A stretch of DNA of 32,865 nt from Alphaproteobacteria bacterium (GCA_947473325.1 CANJEJ010000014.1:1-32865); one strand, 5' to 3'; positions 19,140 to 26,980 are shown, numbered from the stretch's first letter. Made by a program: numbers and translations. Notes: generated by a model from the sequence alone, not told the origin.

Positions 19140-20132
19140 ATGACTGCCAGAGGCGTCCCCATAGCTCGCCAGCCCCATTCGCCCGACAATCTTGCGCCGG
19201 CGCGTCGGGTGATCGATGCCGAAGTGCTGGCGTTGCGGGAGCTGAGCCGCGGGCTCGATGACCGCTTTGCCGCTGCCATTGCGCTGCTGGAGCAGGTGAA
19301 GGGCCGGGTCATTGTCGCCGGCATGGGCAAGGGCGGCCATGTCGCCCGCAAGATCGCCGCGACCATGGCATCGACCGGAACGCCGGCCCAGTTCGTCCAC
19401 CCGGGCGAGGCGAGTCATGGCGACCTCGGCATGGTCACCGCGGAAGACGCCATCCTGCTGCTGTCGAAATCGGGCGAGACGCGCGAGCTGCACGATATGG
19501 TCGCCTATGCAAAGCGCTTCTCGATCCCGCTGGTGGCGATCACCGCCAGGACCGACTCTGCCCTCGGCCGCGCCGCCGATGTCGTGCTGGAACTGCCTGA
19601 CGTGGCCGAGGCCTGCCCGATGGGCCTCGCCCCCACCACCTCCACGACCATGATGCTGGCGCTGGGCGATGCGATTGCCGTCACGCTGCTCGAGCGCAAG
19701 GACTTCTCGGCCGACAACTTCCGCGTGCTGCATCCCGGCGGCAAGCTGGGCAGCGCGCTTCTGCGGGTGTCGGACCTGATGCGAGAGGGCGACGAGTTGC
19801 CGCTGTGCGCGCCCGACGCGCCGATGTCACGCGTCATTCTGGTCATGTCTGAAAAGAATTTTGGCTGCGCCGGCATCGTCGATGACCAGAACCGCCTGAT
19901 CGGCATCATCACGGATGGCGACCTGCGGCGGCACATGGGCGACGACAACCTGCTGAAGCAGCCCGCGCGCGCGGTGATGACGCCCAATCCGCGCACCATC
20001 CGTCCCCAGGCGCTGGCCGCGGAAGCCGTGGCGCAGATGGCGGGCAGGATCACCAACCTGTTCGTCGTCGAGAGCGAACGGGTCGCGGGCATCGTGCGGC
20101 TGCACGACTGCCTGCAGGCTGGTGTCGTGTGA
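19140..20132 (+). CDS. kdsD: Arabinose-5-phosphate isomerase (KpsF/GutQ family)
   Basis: Converts ribulose 5-phosphate to arabinose 5-phosphate, the first step to KDO of LPS inner core. The 330-residue protein has an N-terminal SIS domain (about 45-190) with VIVAGMGKGGHVARKIAATMASTGTPA (K64), SKSGETREL (E113) and the DNFRVLHPGGKLG segment, followed by two CBS domains (about 210-330; MSEKNFGCAGIVDDQNRLIGIITDGDLRRHM and PRTIRPQALAAEAVAQM). It is the first gene of the operon behind the sigma-54 promoter. Its TGA overlaps the lptC GTG. The usual partner kdsC (KDO-8-P phosphatase) is not in the window. Confidence 0.95.
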   Translation: MTARGVPIARQPHSPDNLAPARRVIDAEVLALRELSRGLDDRFAAAIALLEQVKGRVIVAGMGKGGHVARKIAATMASTGTPAQFVHPGEASHGDLGMVTAEDAILLLSKSGETRELHDMVAYAKRFSIPLVAITARTDSALGRAADVVLELPDVAEACPMGLAPTTSTTMMLALGDAIAVTLLERKDFSADNFRVLHPGGKLGSALLRVSDLMREGDELPLCAPDAPMSRVILVMSEKNFGCAGIVDDQNRLIGIITDGDLRRHMGDDNLLKQPARAVMTPNPRTIRPQALAAEAVAQMAGRITNLFVVESERVAGIVRLHDCLQAGVV

Positions 20133-20791
20133 GCGACGTGACGGCCGATACGCGGCGGCGCACGATTGGCGCCCCGCCACAGAACCGGCCGGTCAGCCGC
20201 CTGAGCCGCCGCTACAGCCGCTTCGTGCGGCTGATGAAGATCGTGCTGCCCGTTGCCGCTGCCTTACTGGTCGCTGCCGTCATGGCCTGGCCCCGCGACG
20301 ATGACAAGGCACCTGACTTCCAGCTGTCGCTGATGGGGCTGGAACGCACCGAGGCCGGCGAGCTTGGTATGTCGAAGGGCCGCTTCATTGGCACCGACAC
20401 GCGCAACCAGCCCTATGTGATCACCGCAGAAGCGGCGCGGCCCGACGGCGTCAATTCGATGAACGTGACGCTGAGGACCCTGCAGGCCGACCTGTCGATG
20501 GCAGACGGCACCTGGCTGTCCGTCACCGCGCCCTCGGGACGCTTCGATCGCACCGCCGAGCAACTTAAGCTGACGGGGCCGGTCGATATCTTCTCCAGCA
20601 ACGGGTTCGAGCTGCACACGCCCGAAGCGACGGTTGACATGAAGACTGGCACGGCAAGCGGCGATGCGACCGTGCAGGCAACCGGCCCGATGGGAAACCT
20701 GACGGCGCAGAGCTTCCGCTTCGGACGCTCGGGCCAACATGTGTTCACCGGCAAGGTCCGCCTGGTCGTGCGGCCGGGGCAGTCGTCGTGA
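20129..20791 (+). CDS. lptC: LPS export protein LptC
   Basis: A bitopic inner-membrane component of the Lpt bridge that takes LPS from LptB2FG to LptA. The 220-residue protein has a basic N-terminus, one membrane segment at about residues 35-53 (LMKIVLPVAAALLVAAVMAW) and a periplasmic beta-jellyroll (FQLSLMGLERT...PYVITAEAARPDG...LSVTAPSGRFDRTAEQLKLTG...GDATVQATGPMG). These are typical of alphaproteobacterial LptC. The GTG start at 20129 overlaps the kdsD stop (GTGA), implying translational coupling. It ends overlapping lptA (TGATG). Confidence 0.92.
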   Translation: MSDVTADTRRRTIGAPPQNRPVSRLSRRYSRFVRLMKIVLPVAAALLVAAVMAWPRDDDKAPDFQLSLMGLERTEAGELGMSKGRFIGTDTRNQPYVITAEAARPDGVNSMNVTLRTLQADLSMADGTWLSVTAPSGRFDRTAEQLKLTGPVDIFSSNGFELHTPEATVDMKTGTASGDATVQATGPMGNLTAQSFRFGRSGQHVFTGKVRLVVRPGQSS

Positions 20792-21357
20792 TGCGCCGCT
20801 CATTGTTCCTTGCAACCCTTGCGCTCGCCGCGCTGCCCGCCCTCGCCGGCGCGCAGGTGATGCCGCGGCTGTCGCAGGACAGCAAGCAGCCCATCGAAAT
20901 AACCGCCGACAAGCTCGAGGTGCAGCAGCAGCAGCGCCTCGCCATTTTTTCCGGCAATGTCGATGCGCGCCAGGGCGAAATCCGCCTGCGCGCCGACACG
21001 CTGCGCGTGCATTATGCCGACAACACCGCGACGCAGAAGAATGCCGAGGCCCAGTCGATCTCGCGCATCGACGCGGTCGGCAACGTCTTCTTCTCGTCGC
21101 AGAAGGAAACGGCCCAGGGCGAGCAGGGTGTCTACGACGTTGATCGCGGCACCATCACCATGAACGGCGCCGTGGTGCTGACCAGCGGCGAGAGCGTCAT
21201 CCGCGGCACACGTCTGGTGATGAACCTGAACACCGGCACCAGCACGATGGATGAGGCGCCGACTGCAAGTGGCAAGCCCGGCCGCGTGCGCGGGTTGTTC
21301 GTGCCGAACCAGTCACCTGCGCCGGCACCGCCGCAGCAGCCGGCGCAGCGGCGGTGA
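20791..21357 (+). CDS. lptA: LPS export periplasmic bridge protein LptA
   Basis: LptA polymerises across the periplasm to carry LPS to the outer membrane. The 188-residue protein has a signal peptide (MRRSLFLATLALAALPALAGAQ, about 22 residues) and the OstA-like repeat fold: QPIEITADKLEVQQQQRLAIFSGNV, IRLRADTLRVHY, and GVYDVDRGTITMNGAVVLTSGESVIRGTRLV. A proline/glutamine-rich tail follows. The start chosen is ATG 20791, whose A is the last base of the lptC stop; a GTG one codon earlier is possible. lptB follows after 4 bp. Confidence 0.94.
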   Translation: MRRSLFLATLALAALPALAGAQVMPRLSQDSKQPIEITADKLEVQQQQRLAIFSGNVDARQGEIRLRADTLRVHYADNTATQKNAEAQSISRIDAVGNVFFSSQKETAQGEQGVYDVDRGTITMNGAVVLTSGESVIRGTRLVMNLNTGTSTMDEAPTASGKPGRVRGLFVPNQSPAPAPPQQPAQRR

Positions 21358-21361
21358 TCGC

Positions 21362-22141
21362 GTGACCGACACCGCAAAACCCGACACCGACCGTCCCGGC
21401 CCGCGCCTTGTTGCGGCGAATGCCGGCCTGGTCGCCGAGAACCTGGGCAAGACCTTCAAGAAGCGGCCGGTCCTGCGCGGCGTCAGCGTCACCGTGCAGC
21501 GAGGCGAAGCGGTGGGTTTGCTTGGCCCCAACGGCGCCGGTAAGACGACCTGCTTCTATATCGTCACCGGGCTGATAGCACCGGACTATGGCCGCATTTC
21601 CCTTGACGGTCATGACATCACCCGCCTGCCCATGTACCGCCGCGCGCGGCTGGGCATCGGCTACCTGCCGCAGGAAGCATCGATCTATCGCGGTCTCACG
21701 GTGGAGGGAAACATCCGCGCGGCAACGGAAGTGGCCGAGCCCGACCCGCACCGCCGCGAAGAGCTGGTCGAGGAGCTGCTCGGCGAGTTCTCCATCTCGC
21801 ACCTGCGCCGCACGCCCGCCGTTGCCCTTTCCGGCGGCGAACGGCGCCGCGTCGAGATCGCCCGCGCACTCGCCTCGCGGCCGAGCTTCATCCTGCTCGA
21901 CGAGCCGCTCGCCGGCATCGATCCGATCGCCATCGGTGAAATCCGCGACCTCGTCTCGCATTTGAAGGATCGCGGCATCGGCGTACTGATCACCGACCAC
22001 AACGTGCGCGAGACTCTCGACATCGTCGACCGCGCCTACATCCTGCATGACGGCCACATCCTGATGGAAGGCCGTCCGTCCGACATCGTCGCGCATGCCG
22101 ATGTGCGGCGCGTCTATCTCGGCGAACGATTTAGCCTCTAG
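21362..22141 (+). CDS. lptB: LPS export ABC transporter ATP-binding protein LptB
   Basis: The ATPase that powers LPS extraction with LptF and LptG (not in the window). The 259-residue protein from GTG 21362 has Walker A GPNGAGKT (55-62), signature LSGGE (156-160), Walker B FILLDEP (176-182) and the switch His in TDHNVRET (H213). LGIGYLPQEASIYRGLTVEGNI is characteristic of LptB. An upstream in-frame extension to 21251 lies within lptA and is not homologous. rpoN follows 14 bp downstream, a conserved order. Confidence 0.96.
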   Translation: MTDTAKPDTDRPGPRLVAANAGLVAENLGKTFKKRPVLRGVSVTVQRGEAVGLLGPNGAGKTTCFYIVTGLIAPDYGRISLDGHDITRLPMYRRARLGIGYLPQEASIYRGLTVEGNIRAATEVAEPDPHRREELVEELLGEFSISHLRRTPAVALSGGERRRVEIARALASRPSFILLDEPLAGIDPIAIGEIRDLVSHLKDRGIGVLITDHNVRETLDIVDRAYILHDGHILMEGRPSDIVAHADVRRVYLGERFSL

Positions 22142-22155
22142 GGGCCGCAAGACCC

Positions 22156-23676
22156 ATGGCACTTGGACAACGGCAAGAACTTCGTCAGTCCCAGTCCCTG
22201 GTGATGACGCCACAGTTGCAGCAGGCGATCAAGCTGCTGCAGCTGACCAATCTCGAACTCGCCGAATACGTCGAGCAGGAGCTGGAGCGCAACCCGCTGC
22301 TCGAGCGTATCGAAGGCGACAAGCCCGAGCGCGGTGACGGCACGAGCGAAGCCGCTGCACCGAAGGACGAGAACACCGACAATCGCGACACCGCCGAACT
22401 GTCCCGGACCGAAGGCCTTCCCGGCGAGGATGATTCGCCGCTGGACGTCGATGATCGCGACATCTATGTCGACAACAGCCCCGCAGACGAAGGCGGCCCC
22501 GCCGCCAGTGCGATGGACTATGGCCGCCCGGCTTCGGGCAGCGAAGGCGTCAACACGCTGGAGCAAACCGTCAGCGGTAAGACCAGCCTGGTCGAGCACC
22601 TGCTGCACCAGCTGAATGTCGAGATCGACGACCCGATCGACCGGCTGATCGGTTTTCACCTGATCCAGTCGGTGGACGAGGCCGGCTATGTGACGGCGGA
22701 GCTGCCCACACTGGCCGAGCAGGTAGGTTGCGAAGAAGCGCGAGTCGAGGCGGCGCTGAAGCGGCTGCAGGCTTTTGATCCGCCGGGCATCTGCGCCCGC
22801 TCCTTGCGCGAATGCCTGGCCATCCAGCTGCGCGACCGCAACCGCTTCGACCCCGCGATGGCGGCGCTGATCGACAATCTGGACCTGATCGCGGCCCGCA
22901 ACCAGGAAGCGCTGCTCGTCAAATGCGGCGTCGATGCCGAGGATCTCGGCGATATGATTCGCGAGTTGCGGGCGCTGGATCCCAAGCCGGGCCTTGCCTT
23001 CCATCACGAGGTTGCCCAGACCCTGATTCCCGACGTCTTCGTGCGGGTGGCGCCTGGCGGCGGCTGGGCCGTCGAGCTCAACAGCGAGACGCTGCCGCGC
23101 GTACTGGTCAACCAGCGTTACTACGCGGAGGTGAACCGGCACGCCTCGTCGAAGACGGACAAGACCTATCTGGTCGAGCAGTTCAACGCCGCCAACTGGC
23201 TGGTGAAGTCGCTTGAGCAGCGGGCCAACACGATCCTGAAGGTGGCGACCGAACTGGTGCGCCAGCAGGACGGTTTCTTCGCCCATGGGGTGCAGCACTT
23301 GCGGCCTCTGACGCTGCGCGACATCGCGACCGAGATCGGCATGCACGAAAGCACCGTGAGCCGGGTGACCGCCAACAAGTACATGTCGACGGCGCGCGGC
23401 ACCTATCAGATGAAGTATTTCTTCACCTCGGCCATCACCTCGGCCTCGGGCGGTGATTCGCTGTCGGCCGAATCGGTGCGCCACCGCATCAAGGATCTGA
23501 TCGACGCCGAAAAGGCCGACGACATCCTGTCCGACGACCGGCTGGTCGAAATTCTGCGCGGGGAAAACATCGATATCGCGCGCCGTACGGTGGCAAAATA
23601 CCGGGAGGCGCTGCGGATACCGTCGTCGGTCGATCGCCGCCGCCAGAAGAAGACGCATTCCTGGGAATTGCGCTAG
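22156..23676 (+). CDS. rpoN: RNA polymerase sigma-54 factor
   Basis: Alternative sigma factor for enhancer-dependent promoters (-24/-12). The 506-residue protein has the glutamine/leucine-rich region I (MALGQRQELRQSQSLVMTPQLQQAIKLLQ, to about 50), an acidic variable region II (about 55-120), the core-binding region, the HTH region (LTLRDIATEIGMHESTVSRVTANKYM) and the invariant RpoN box ARRTVAKYRE (475-484). It is the last gene of the kdsD-lptCAB-rpoN unit. Since a sigma-54-type promoter precedes that unit, RpoN may control its own synthesis (inference). The next 277 bp lack hpf, normally found here. Confidence 0.98.
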   Translation: MALGQRQELRQSQSLVMTPQLQQAIKLLQLTNLELAEYVEQELERNPLLERIEGDKPERGDGTSEAAAPKDENTDNRDTAELSRTEGLPGEDDSPLDVDDRDIYVDNSPADEGGPAASAMDYGRPASGSEGVNTLEQTVSGKTSLVEHLLHQLNVEIDDPIDRLIGFHLIQSVDEAGYVTAELPTLAEQVGCEEARVEAALKRLQAFDPPGICARSLRECLAIQLRDRNRFDPAMAALIDNLDLIAARNQEALLVKCGVDAEDLGDMIRELRALDPKPGLAFHHEVAQTLIPDVFVRVAPGGGWAVELNSETLPRVLVNQRYYAEVNRHASSKTDKTYLVEQFNAANWLVKSLEQRANTILKVATELVRQQDGFFAHGVQHLRPLTLRDIATEIGMHESTVSRVTANKYMSTARGTYQMKYFFTSAITSASGGDSLSAESVRHRIKDLIDAEKADDILSDDRLVEILRGENIDIARRTVAKYREALRIPSSVDRRRQKKTHSWELR

Positions 23677-23750
23677 AACAACGACTTAGGGAAGCAGCCA
23701 GGCTATGAAAGAAGGGCTCGGCAGTGCCGCATCTGTTGCACCGCGGCAGG

Positions 23751-23780
23751 TTGACAACGGGAAGGGGGCGGTCCTATGTT
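23751..23780 (+). promoter_or_regulatory. Sigma-70-type promoter of ptsN
   Basis: A perfect -35 TTGACA (23751-23756) is followed after 18 bp by TATGTT (23775-23780), giving a transcription start near 23787 and a leader of about 167 nt before ptsN. The -10 box is flanked by GGCGG and CCGCC, a small dyad. No other gene is convincing in 23677-23953. Confidence 0.6.
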
Positions 23781-23953
23781 CCGCCACCTTTTTAAACAGG
23801 GGTCCGCGAAGAGCCGATTGCGATCCGCCCGCCGACCATTCACGCAGCCGATACAAACCCAGCAATGCCAGTCTTCGGACGAGAAGCACATGCACGTGGT
23901 TGATTCGCTGACCTTACCGGCGCCTTACGGTGCCCTGGAATTCCGAGCCTGAG

Positions 23954-24427
23954 ATGAATCCCATGGAAATCGTCGAGCTCCTGAACGTCGATGCGGTCGT
24001 GCCCAATATGAAGGCCGCCAGCAAGAAGCAGGTGCTGCAGGAACTGGCGGCCCGCGCCGCTCGCCTGACCGGCAAGGACGAGCGCATCATTTTCGACGTG
24101 CTGCTGGAGCGCGAGCGGCTGGGCACCACGGGTGTCGGCAACGGCATCGCCATCCCCCATGGCAAGCTACCCGGCCTGCCGCGGCTCTACGGCATGTTTG
24201 CCCGGCTCGACACGCCAGTCGATTTCGATGCGATCGACGACCAGCCTGTCGATCTGATTTTCCTGCTGCTGGCGCCCGAGACTGCGGGTGCCGACCATTT
24301 GAAGGCGCTGGCCCGCGTGTCGCGCCTGCTGCGCGACAAAGGCCTGTGCGAGAAGCTGCGCGGATCCGACAATCGCGATGCACTGTTCGCGCTGCTGACC
24401 GAGCCGGCCACCTCGCACGCCGCCTGA
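23954..24427 (+). CDS. ptsN: Nitrogen PTS EIIA protein PtsN
   Basis: A phosphorylatable regulator at the end of the nitrogen phosphotransferase system (EI-Ntr, NPr, EIIA-Ntr), controlling K+ uptake, sensor kinases and metabolism in known bacteria. The 157-residue protein is a single PTS EIIA type-2 domain: VVPNMKAASKKQVLQELAARAA, LLERERLGTTGVGNGIAIPHGK with phospho-acceptor H69, and IFLLLAPETAGADHLKALARVSRLLRD. The start is ATG 23954 (MNPMEIVELL); ATG 23963 is a close alternative. No hpf lies between it and rpoN, so it has its own likely promoter. Confidence 0.95.
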   Translation: MNPMEIVELLNVDAVVPNMKAASKKQVLQELAARAARLTGKDERIIFDVLLERERLGTTGVGNGIAIPHGKLPGLPRLYGMFARLDTPVDFDAIDDQPVDLIFLLLAPETAGADHLKALARVSRLLRDKGLCEKLRGSDNRDALFALLTEPATSHAA

Positions 24428-24434
24428 CGCGCCC

Positions 24435-24454
24435 TCCTTGCCCCGCGGCAAGGA
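24435..24454 (+). terminator. Hairpin after ptsN
   Basis: TCCTTGCC (24435-24442), loop CCGC and GGCAAGGA (24447-24454) form a perfect 8-bp stem, 7 bp after the ptsN stop. Only a short TTT follows at some distance, so termination may be inefficient. Confidence 0.5.
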
Positions 24455-24493
24455 CCGAGGCCTGTTTCCCCAATTTGTGCTAGGCTTTGCAGC

Positions 24494-26083
24494 GTGTTCC
24501 TGATGCTGCATTCCTTCGTGACCGCGCTGCGGCGCACCGCTTTTGCCGGTGCCGGCGCGGCCTTGCTCATCGCCGCTGCGCCCGCTTTCGCCCAGGCCCC
24601 CGCGCCGCGCGCGCCAGCCCCACCGGCCGCCGCACCCGCCGCCACGCCCGAACCCGATGGTCCGCCGCCCGCCCTCGGCCTGCCAATCGCCTGTACGATG
24701 GGGACGGACTGCTGGGTGCAGAGCTATTTCGATCACGACCCTGGCACGCGCGATATCGACTACACCTGCGGCTCCGAAACCTATGGTGCCCATCTCGGCA
24801 CCGATTTCCGTATTGCCGACCTGGCGGCGATGGCGCGCGGCGTGCCGGTGCTGGCGTCGGCGGCGGGCGTCGTCGCCGGCGCGCGCGACGGCATGGACGA
24901 TATCTCGATGCGCGATGCGCCGGTGCCGCGCGGCCGCGAATGCGGCAACGGCGTTCGTGTCGTGCATGGCGGCGGCTGGGAAACCCAGTATTGCCACATG
25001 CGCAAGGGCAGCGTGGCGGTGAAGAGCGGCGACGCCGTGAAGGCAGGCGACCAGCTTGGCCTTGTCGGCCTGTCGGGCAACACCGAGTTCCCGCATGTTC
25101 ATCTTGAGGTGACCTTCCGGCGCATCTCGGTCGATCCCTTTGTCGGCAAGACCGTCCCCTATCAATGCGGCCAGTCGCGCACGCCGTTGTTCACACCGGC
25201 CGCGATGGCGCAGCTTCGCTATGCCCCGGCATCGGTGATCAACGGCGGCTTCAGCGCCGAGCGCCCGAATTCCATCGGCACGATGGCGGGCAAGTTCCGC
25301 GAGACGGAGCTGGCCGCAAATGAAGAGCCGATATTCTTCTGGGTCGAATACATCAACGCCCGCGCCGGCGATCGCGAGTTCGTGCGTATTACGATGCCCA
25401 ACGGCCAGACCCTGCCGGAAGACAACGGCACCGTGGACCGCAACCTGGCGCGCCGCATGGCCTTCTGGGGCAAGCGGCTGACGCCGGCCCGTGCCTGGCC
25501 CGCCGGCACCTACACCGGCCGGTTTGAGCTGCAGCGCGAGATCGACGGCAAGCTACAGACGATCGCAACGGCGGAGCGCACGATCGAAGTCCGCGCCAGT
25601 ACAGCAGCGGTCGCGGCCGCACCCGGCGCACCAGCCAGCGCCGCCGCCCCGGCCCAGGCGACGCCCCCAGCGTCCGTCAGCGGAACGCTGCCCGCCAGCA
25701 GCTCCGCCGTGGTCGCCGCCGTGGTGCCACCTCTCCCGCAAAGCGCGCCGGCAAATCCACCGGCACAGCCGGCAGAGCCCGGCGCGCAGGAACCGGGTGG
25801 ACGGCTTCAGGAATTGTTGCGCGAACGCGGCACTGCGACGGCACCGGCACCCGTCGCACCACCTCCGGTACCAACAAACAGTGCTGCCGTCGCGAGCGCC
25901 GCCGTCACTGCCGTGGCCGGCGACGCGCTGGATCGTGTGCGCGGCCTGCTGCGCCGCGATGAGACCGCCACCACATCGTCCGGTCGCCGCCGCAAGGGAC
26001 CCGAGGCGTGGATGCTCATCCTGGGACTTCTGGCGACACTTGGCCTGATGGTCGTCGCATTCCTGGCGACCTATCGACGCTGA
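24494..26083 (+). CDS. M23 (LytM-type) metallopeptidase with C-terminal membrane anchor
   Basis: A cell-wall endopeptidase of 529 residues. A signal peptide (to about residue 34, AFAQA) and a short Pro/Ala linker precede the M23 domain. All metal ligands are present: H100 and D104 in HLGTDFRI and H203 in HVHLEV, with H168 (YCHM) and H201 as catalytic histidines, so it should be active. After a further beta-rich domain (about 270-370) comes a long Ala/Pro-rich linker (about 370-480), then RRRKGPEAW and one membrane helix at about 506-528. The C-terminal anchor is unusual for M23 enzymes. GTG 24494 or ATG 24503 could start it. It stands alone and ends at a bidirectional terminator. Confidence 0.9.
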   Translation: MFLMLHSFVTALRRTAFAGAGAALLIAAAPAFAQAPAPRAPAPPAAAPAATPEPDGPPPALGLPIACTMGTDCWVQSYFDHDPGTRDIDYTCGSETYGAHLGTDFRIADLAAMARGVPVLASAAGVVAGARDGMDDISMRDAPVPRGRECGNGVRVVHGGGWETQYCHMRKGSVAVKSGDAVKAGDQLGLVGLSGNTEFPHVHLEVTFRRISVDPFVGKTVPYQCGQSRTPLFTPAAMAQLRYAPASVINGGFSAERPNSIGTMAGKFRETELAANEEPIFFWVEYINARAGDREFVRITMPNGQTLPEDNGTVDRNLARRMAFWGKRLTPARAWPAGTYTGRFELQREIDGKLQTIATAERTIEVRASTAAVAAAPGAPASAAAPAQATPPASVSGTLPASSSAVVAAVVPPLPQSAPANPPAQPAEPGAQEPGGRLQELLRERGTATAPAPVAPPPVPTNSAAVASAAVTAVAGDALDRVRGLLRRDETATTSSGRRRKGPEAWMLILGLLATLGLMVVAFLATYRR

Positions 26084-26109
26084 TACTCAGGGATTCTAGC
26101 GCAACAAAA

Positions 26110-26137
26110 AAAGGGCGGTCCGCAGGGACCGCCCTTT
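26110..26137. terminator. Bidirectional rho-independent terminator
   Basis: AAAGGGCGGTCC (26110-26121), loop GCAG and GGACCGCCCTTT (26126-26137) form a perfect 12-bp stem, preceded by a run of A and ending in T on both strands. It ends the M23 gene on the plus strand and the hsp20-DUF1150 unit on the minus strand. Confidence 0.9.
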
Positions 26138-26162
26138 CTACTTCTCGCCGCGTTGCTGCGGA

Positions 26163-26393
26163 TTAGTGCACGCTGACGGGCTCGAGCTCGTGCTGGCGCG
26201 CTGCAACGAGCGCCGTTTCGCGCTTGTCGAACACCGCGATTTCACGGCCATCGGCCGAATGCATGGCATAGGCGGTATGGCCATCGACATCGACCGGTTT
26301 CACATAGGTGAGCGAAGGCGCGCCGAGCGTGGCGAAGGCCTCGGGCGACATGCTCTTCAGGAACTGGGCCATCTGGCTATTGTCTGGGGTCAT
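26163..26393 (-). CDS. DUF1150 family small protein
   Basis: A 76-residue protein with SPEAFATLGAPSLTYVKPV and HTAYAMHSADGREIAVFDKRETALVAARQHELEPVSVH, matching the alphaproteobacterial DUF1150 family (function unknown). It lies 33 bp after hsp20; this pairing is recurrent in alphaproteobacteria and suggests a role in heat or envelope stress (inference). It ends at the bidirectional terminator. No membrane segment or signal peptide. Confidence 0.88.
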   Translation of the reverse strand: MTPDNSQMAQFLKSMSPEAFATLGAPSLTYVKPVDVDGHTAYAMHSADGREIAVFDKRETALVAARQHELEPVSVH

Positions 26394-26426
26394 TTCACTA
26401 CCTCAAGGAAACTCGAAAATCGCGGA

Positions 26427-26885
26427 TCAGGATGCGACATCCTCGGCCCTGCGCTTGAGCGGCGTCGCCGCGCGGGCCGGTTTGATCGGAATGGTACGCA
26501 CGAGTGTCTCGGCGCGCGGGCGCGCGAGATCGACATGGAGGAGGCCATTGTCGAGATGGGCGCCGACCACCTCGATACCGTCAGCCAGCACGAACGCCTT
26601 CTGGAATTGCCGCGCGGCGATGCCGCGATGCAGGAAGATGCGTTCACTGGCTTCATCGTGCTGCCGGCCACGAATGACAAGCTGACTGTCTTCCACCGTC
26701 ACCGACAGGTCGCCGTCGCCAAAGCCGGCAACGGCCAACGAGATACGCAGCCCGTCCGGGCCCGTCTGTTCGATGTTATACGGAGGGTAGCCGTCACCTC
26801 CGGCTTTCGCGAGCCGGTCGAGCGTGCGTTCCATCTGCTCGAAGCCGAGCAGGAGAGGACTGTTGAACAAAGACATCCGCGACAT
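26427..26885 (-). CDS. Small heat-shock protein, Hsp20/IbpA family
   Basis: An ATP-independent holdase that binds unfolding proteins. The 152-residue protein has a short N-terminal arm (MSRMSLFNSPLLLGFEQMERTLDRL), an alpha-crystallin domain (about 35-125) with YNIEQTGPDGLRISLAVAGF, LVIRGRQHDE and RIFLHRGIAARQFQKAFVLADG, and the GLLHVDLARP strand. The C-terminal IPI motif (132-134, TIPIKP) is the oligomerisation anchor. The start is ATG 26883-26885, with GAGGGG 7 nt upstream; this Shine-Dalgarno is predicted to be closed in a hairpin. An upstream GTG (26900) would include that Shine-Dalgarno and is less likely. Confidence 0.94.
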   Translation of the reverse strand: MSRMSLFNSPLLLGFEQMERTLDRLAKAGGDGYPPYNIEQTGPDGLRISLAVAGFGDGDLSVTVEDSQLVIRGRQHDEASERIFLHRGIAARQFQKAFVLADGIEVVGAHLDNGLLHVDLARPRAETLVRTIPIKPARAATPLKRRAEDVAS

Positions 26886-26886
26886 C

Positions 26887-26962
26887 CGGTGACCCCTCAC
26901 ACGAGCGAGCTACCGCTGGGCCCCTTCAGGCACCCGAGCACGGCCCAAACGCGGGCCGTGCT
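26887..26962 (-). promoter_or_regulatory. ROSE-like RNA thermometer in the hsp20 5' UTR
   Basis: Three successive hairpins lead up to the hsp20 start on the minus strand. (1) AGCACGGCCC / GGGCCGTGCT (26937-26962), a perfect 10-bp stem. (2) GGGTGCC-TGAA-GGGGCCC (26918-26935), with one G-G mismatch and one G-U pair. (3) TCGCTC (26903-26908), loop GTGT, GAGGGG (26893-26898), with a central G-G mismatch, extended by CGGT/ACCG (26912-26915 with 26887-26890). Hairpin 3 closes the whole Shine-Dalgarno. The UCGCU motif facing the Shine-Dalgarno and the G-G opposition match the known ROSE design (UYGCU). Whether transcription starts far enough upstream is unknown. Confidence 0.6.
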
Positions 26963-26980
26963 GAATAGGTAAGCGCTGCC

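Noticed and set aside
18171-19733. About 520-codon minus-strand frame across the RNase D and kdsD genes
   Set aside because: Crosses two well-supported genes, the sigma-54 promoter and the tRNA 3' end; no domain similarity.
23705-23911. 68-codon frame where hpf would be expected
   Set aside because: Translation shows no similarity to HPF; it spans the likely ptsN promoter.
23890-23952. 20-codon frame ending just before ptsN, possible leader peptide
   Set aside because: Weak Shine-Dalgarno, no repeated codon or stall motif; cannot be distinguished from chance.
24481-24496. TAGGCT as a -10 box for a leaderless M23 transcript
   Set aside because: No -35 element at proper distance, and several G+C-rich alternatives exist.
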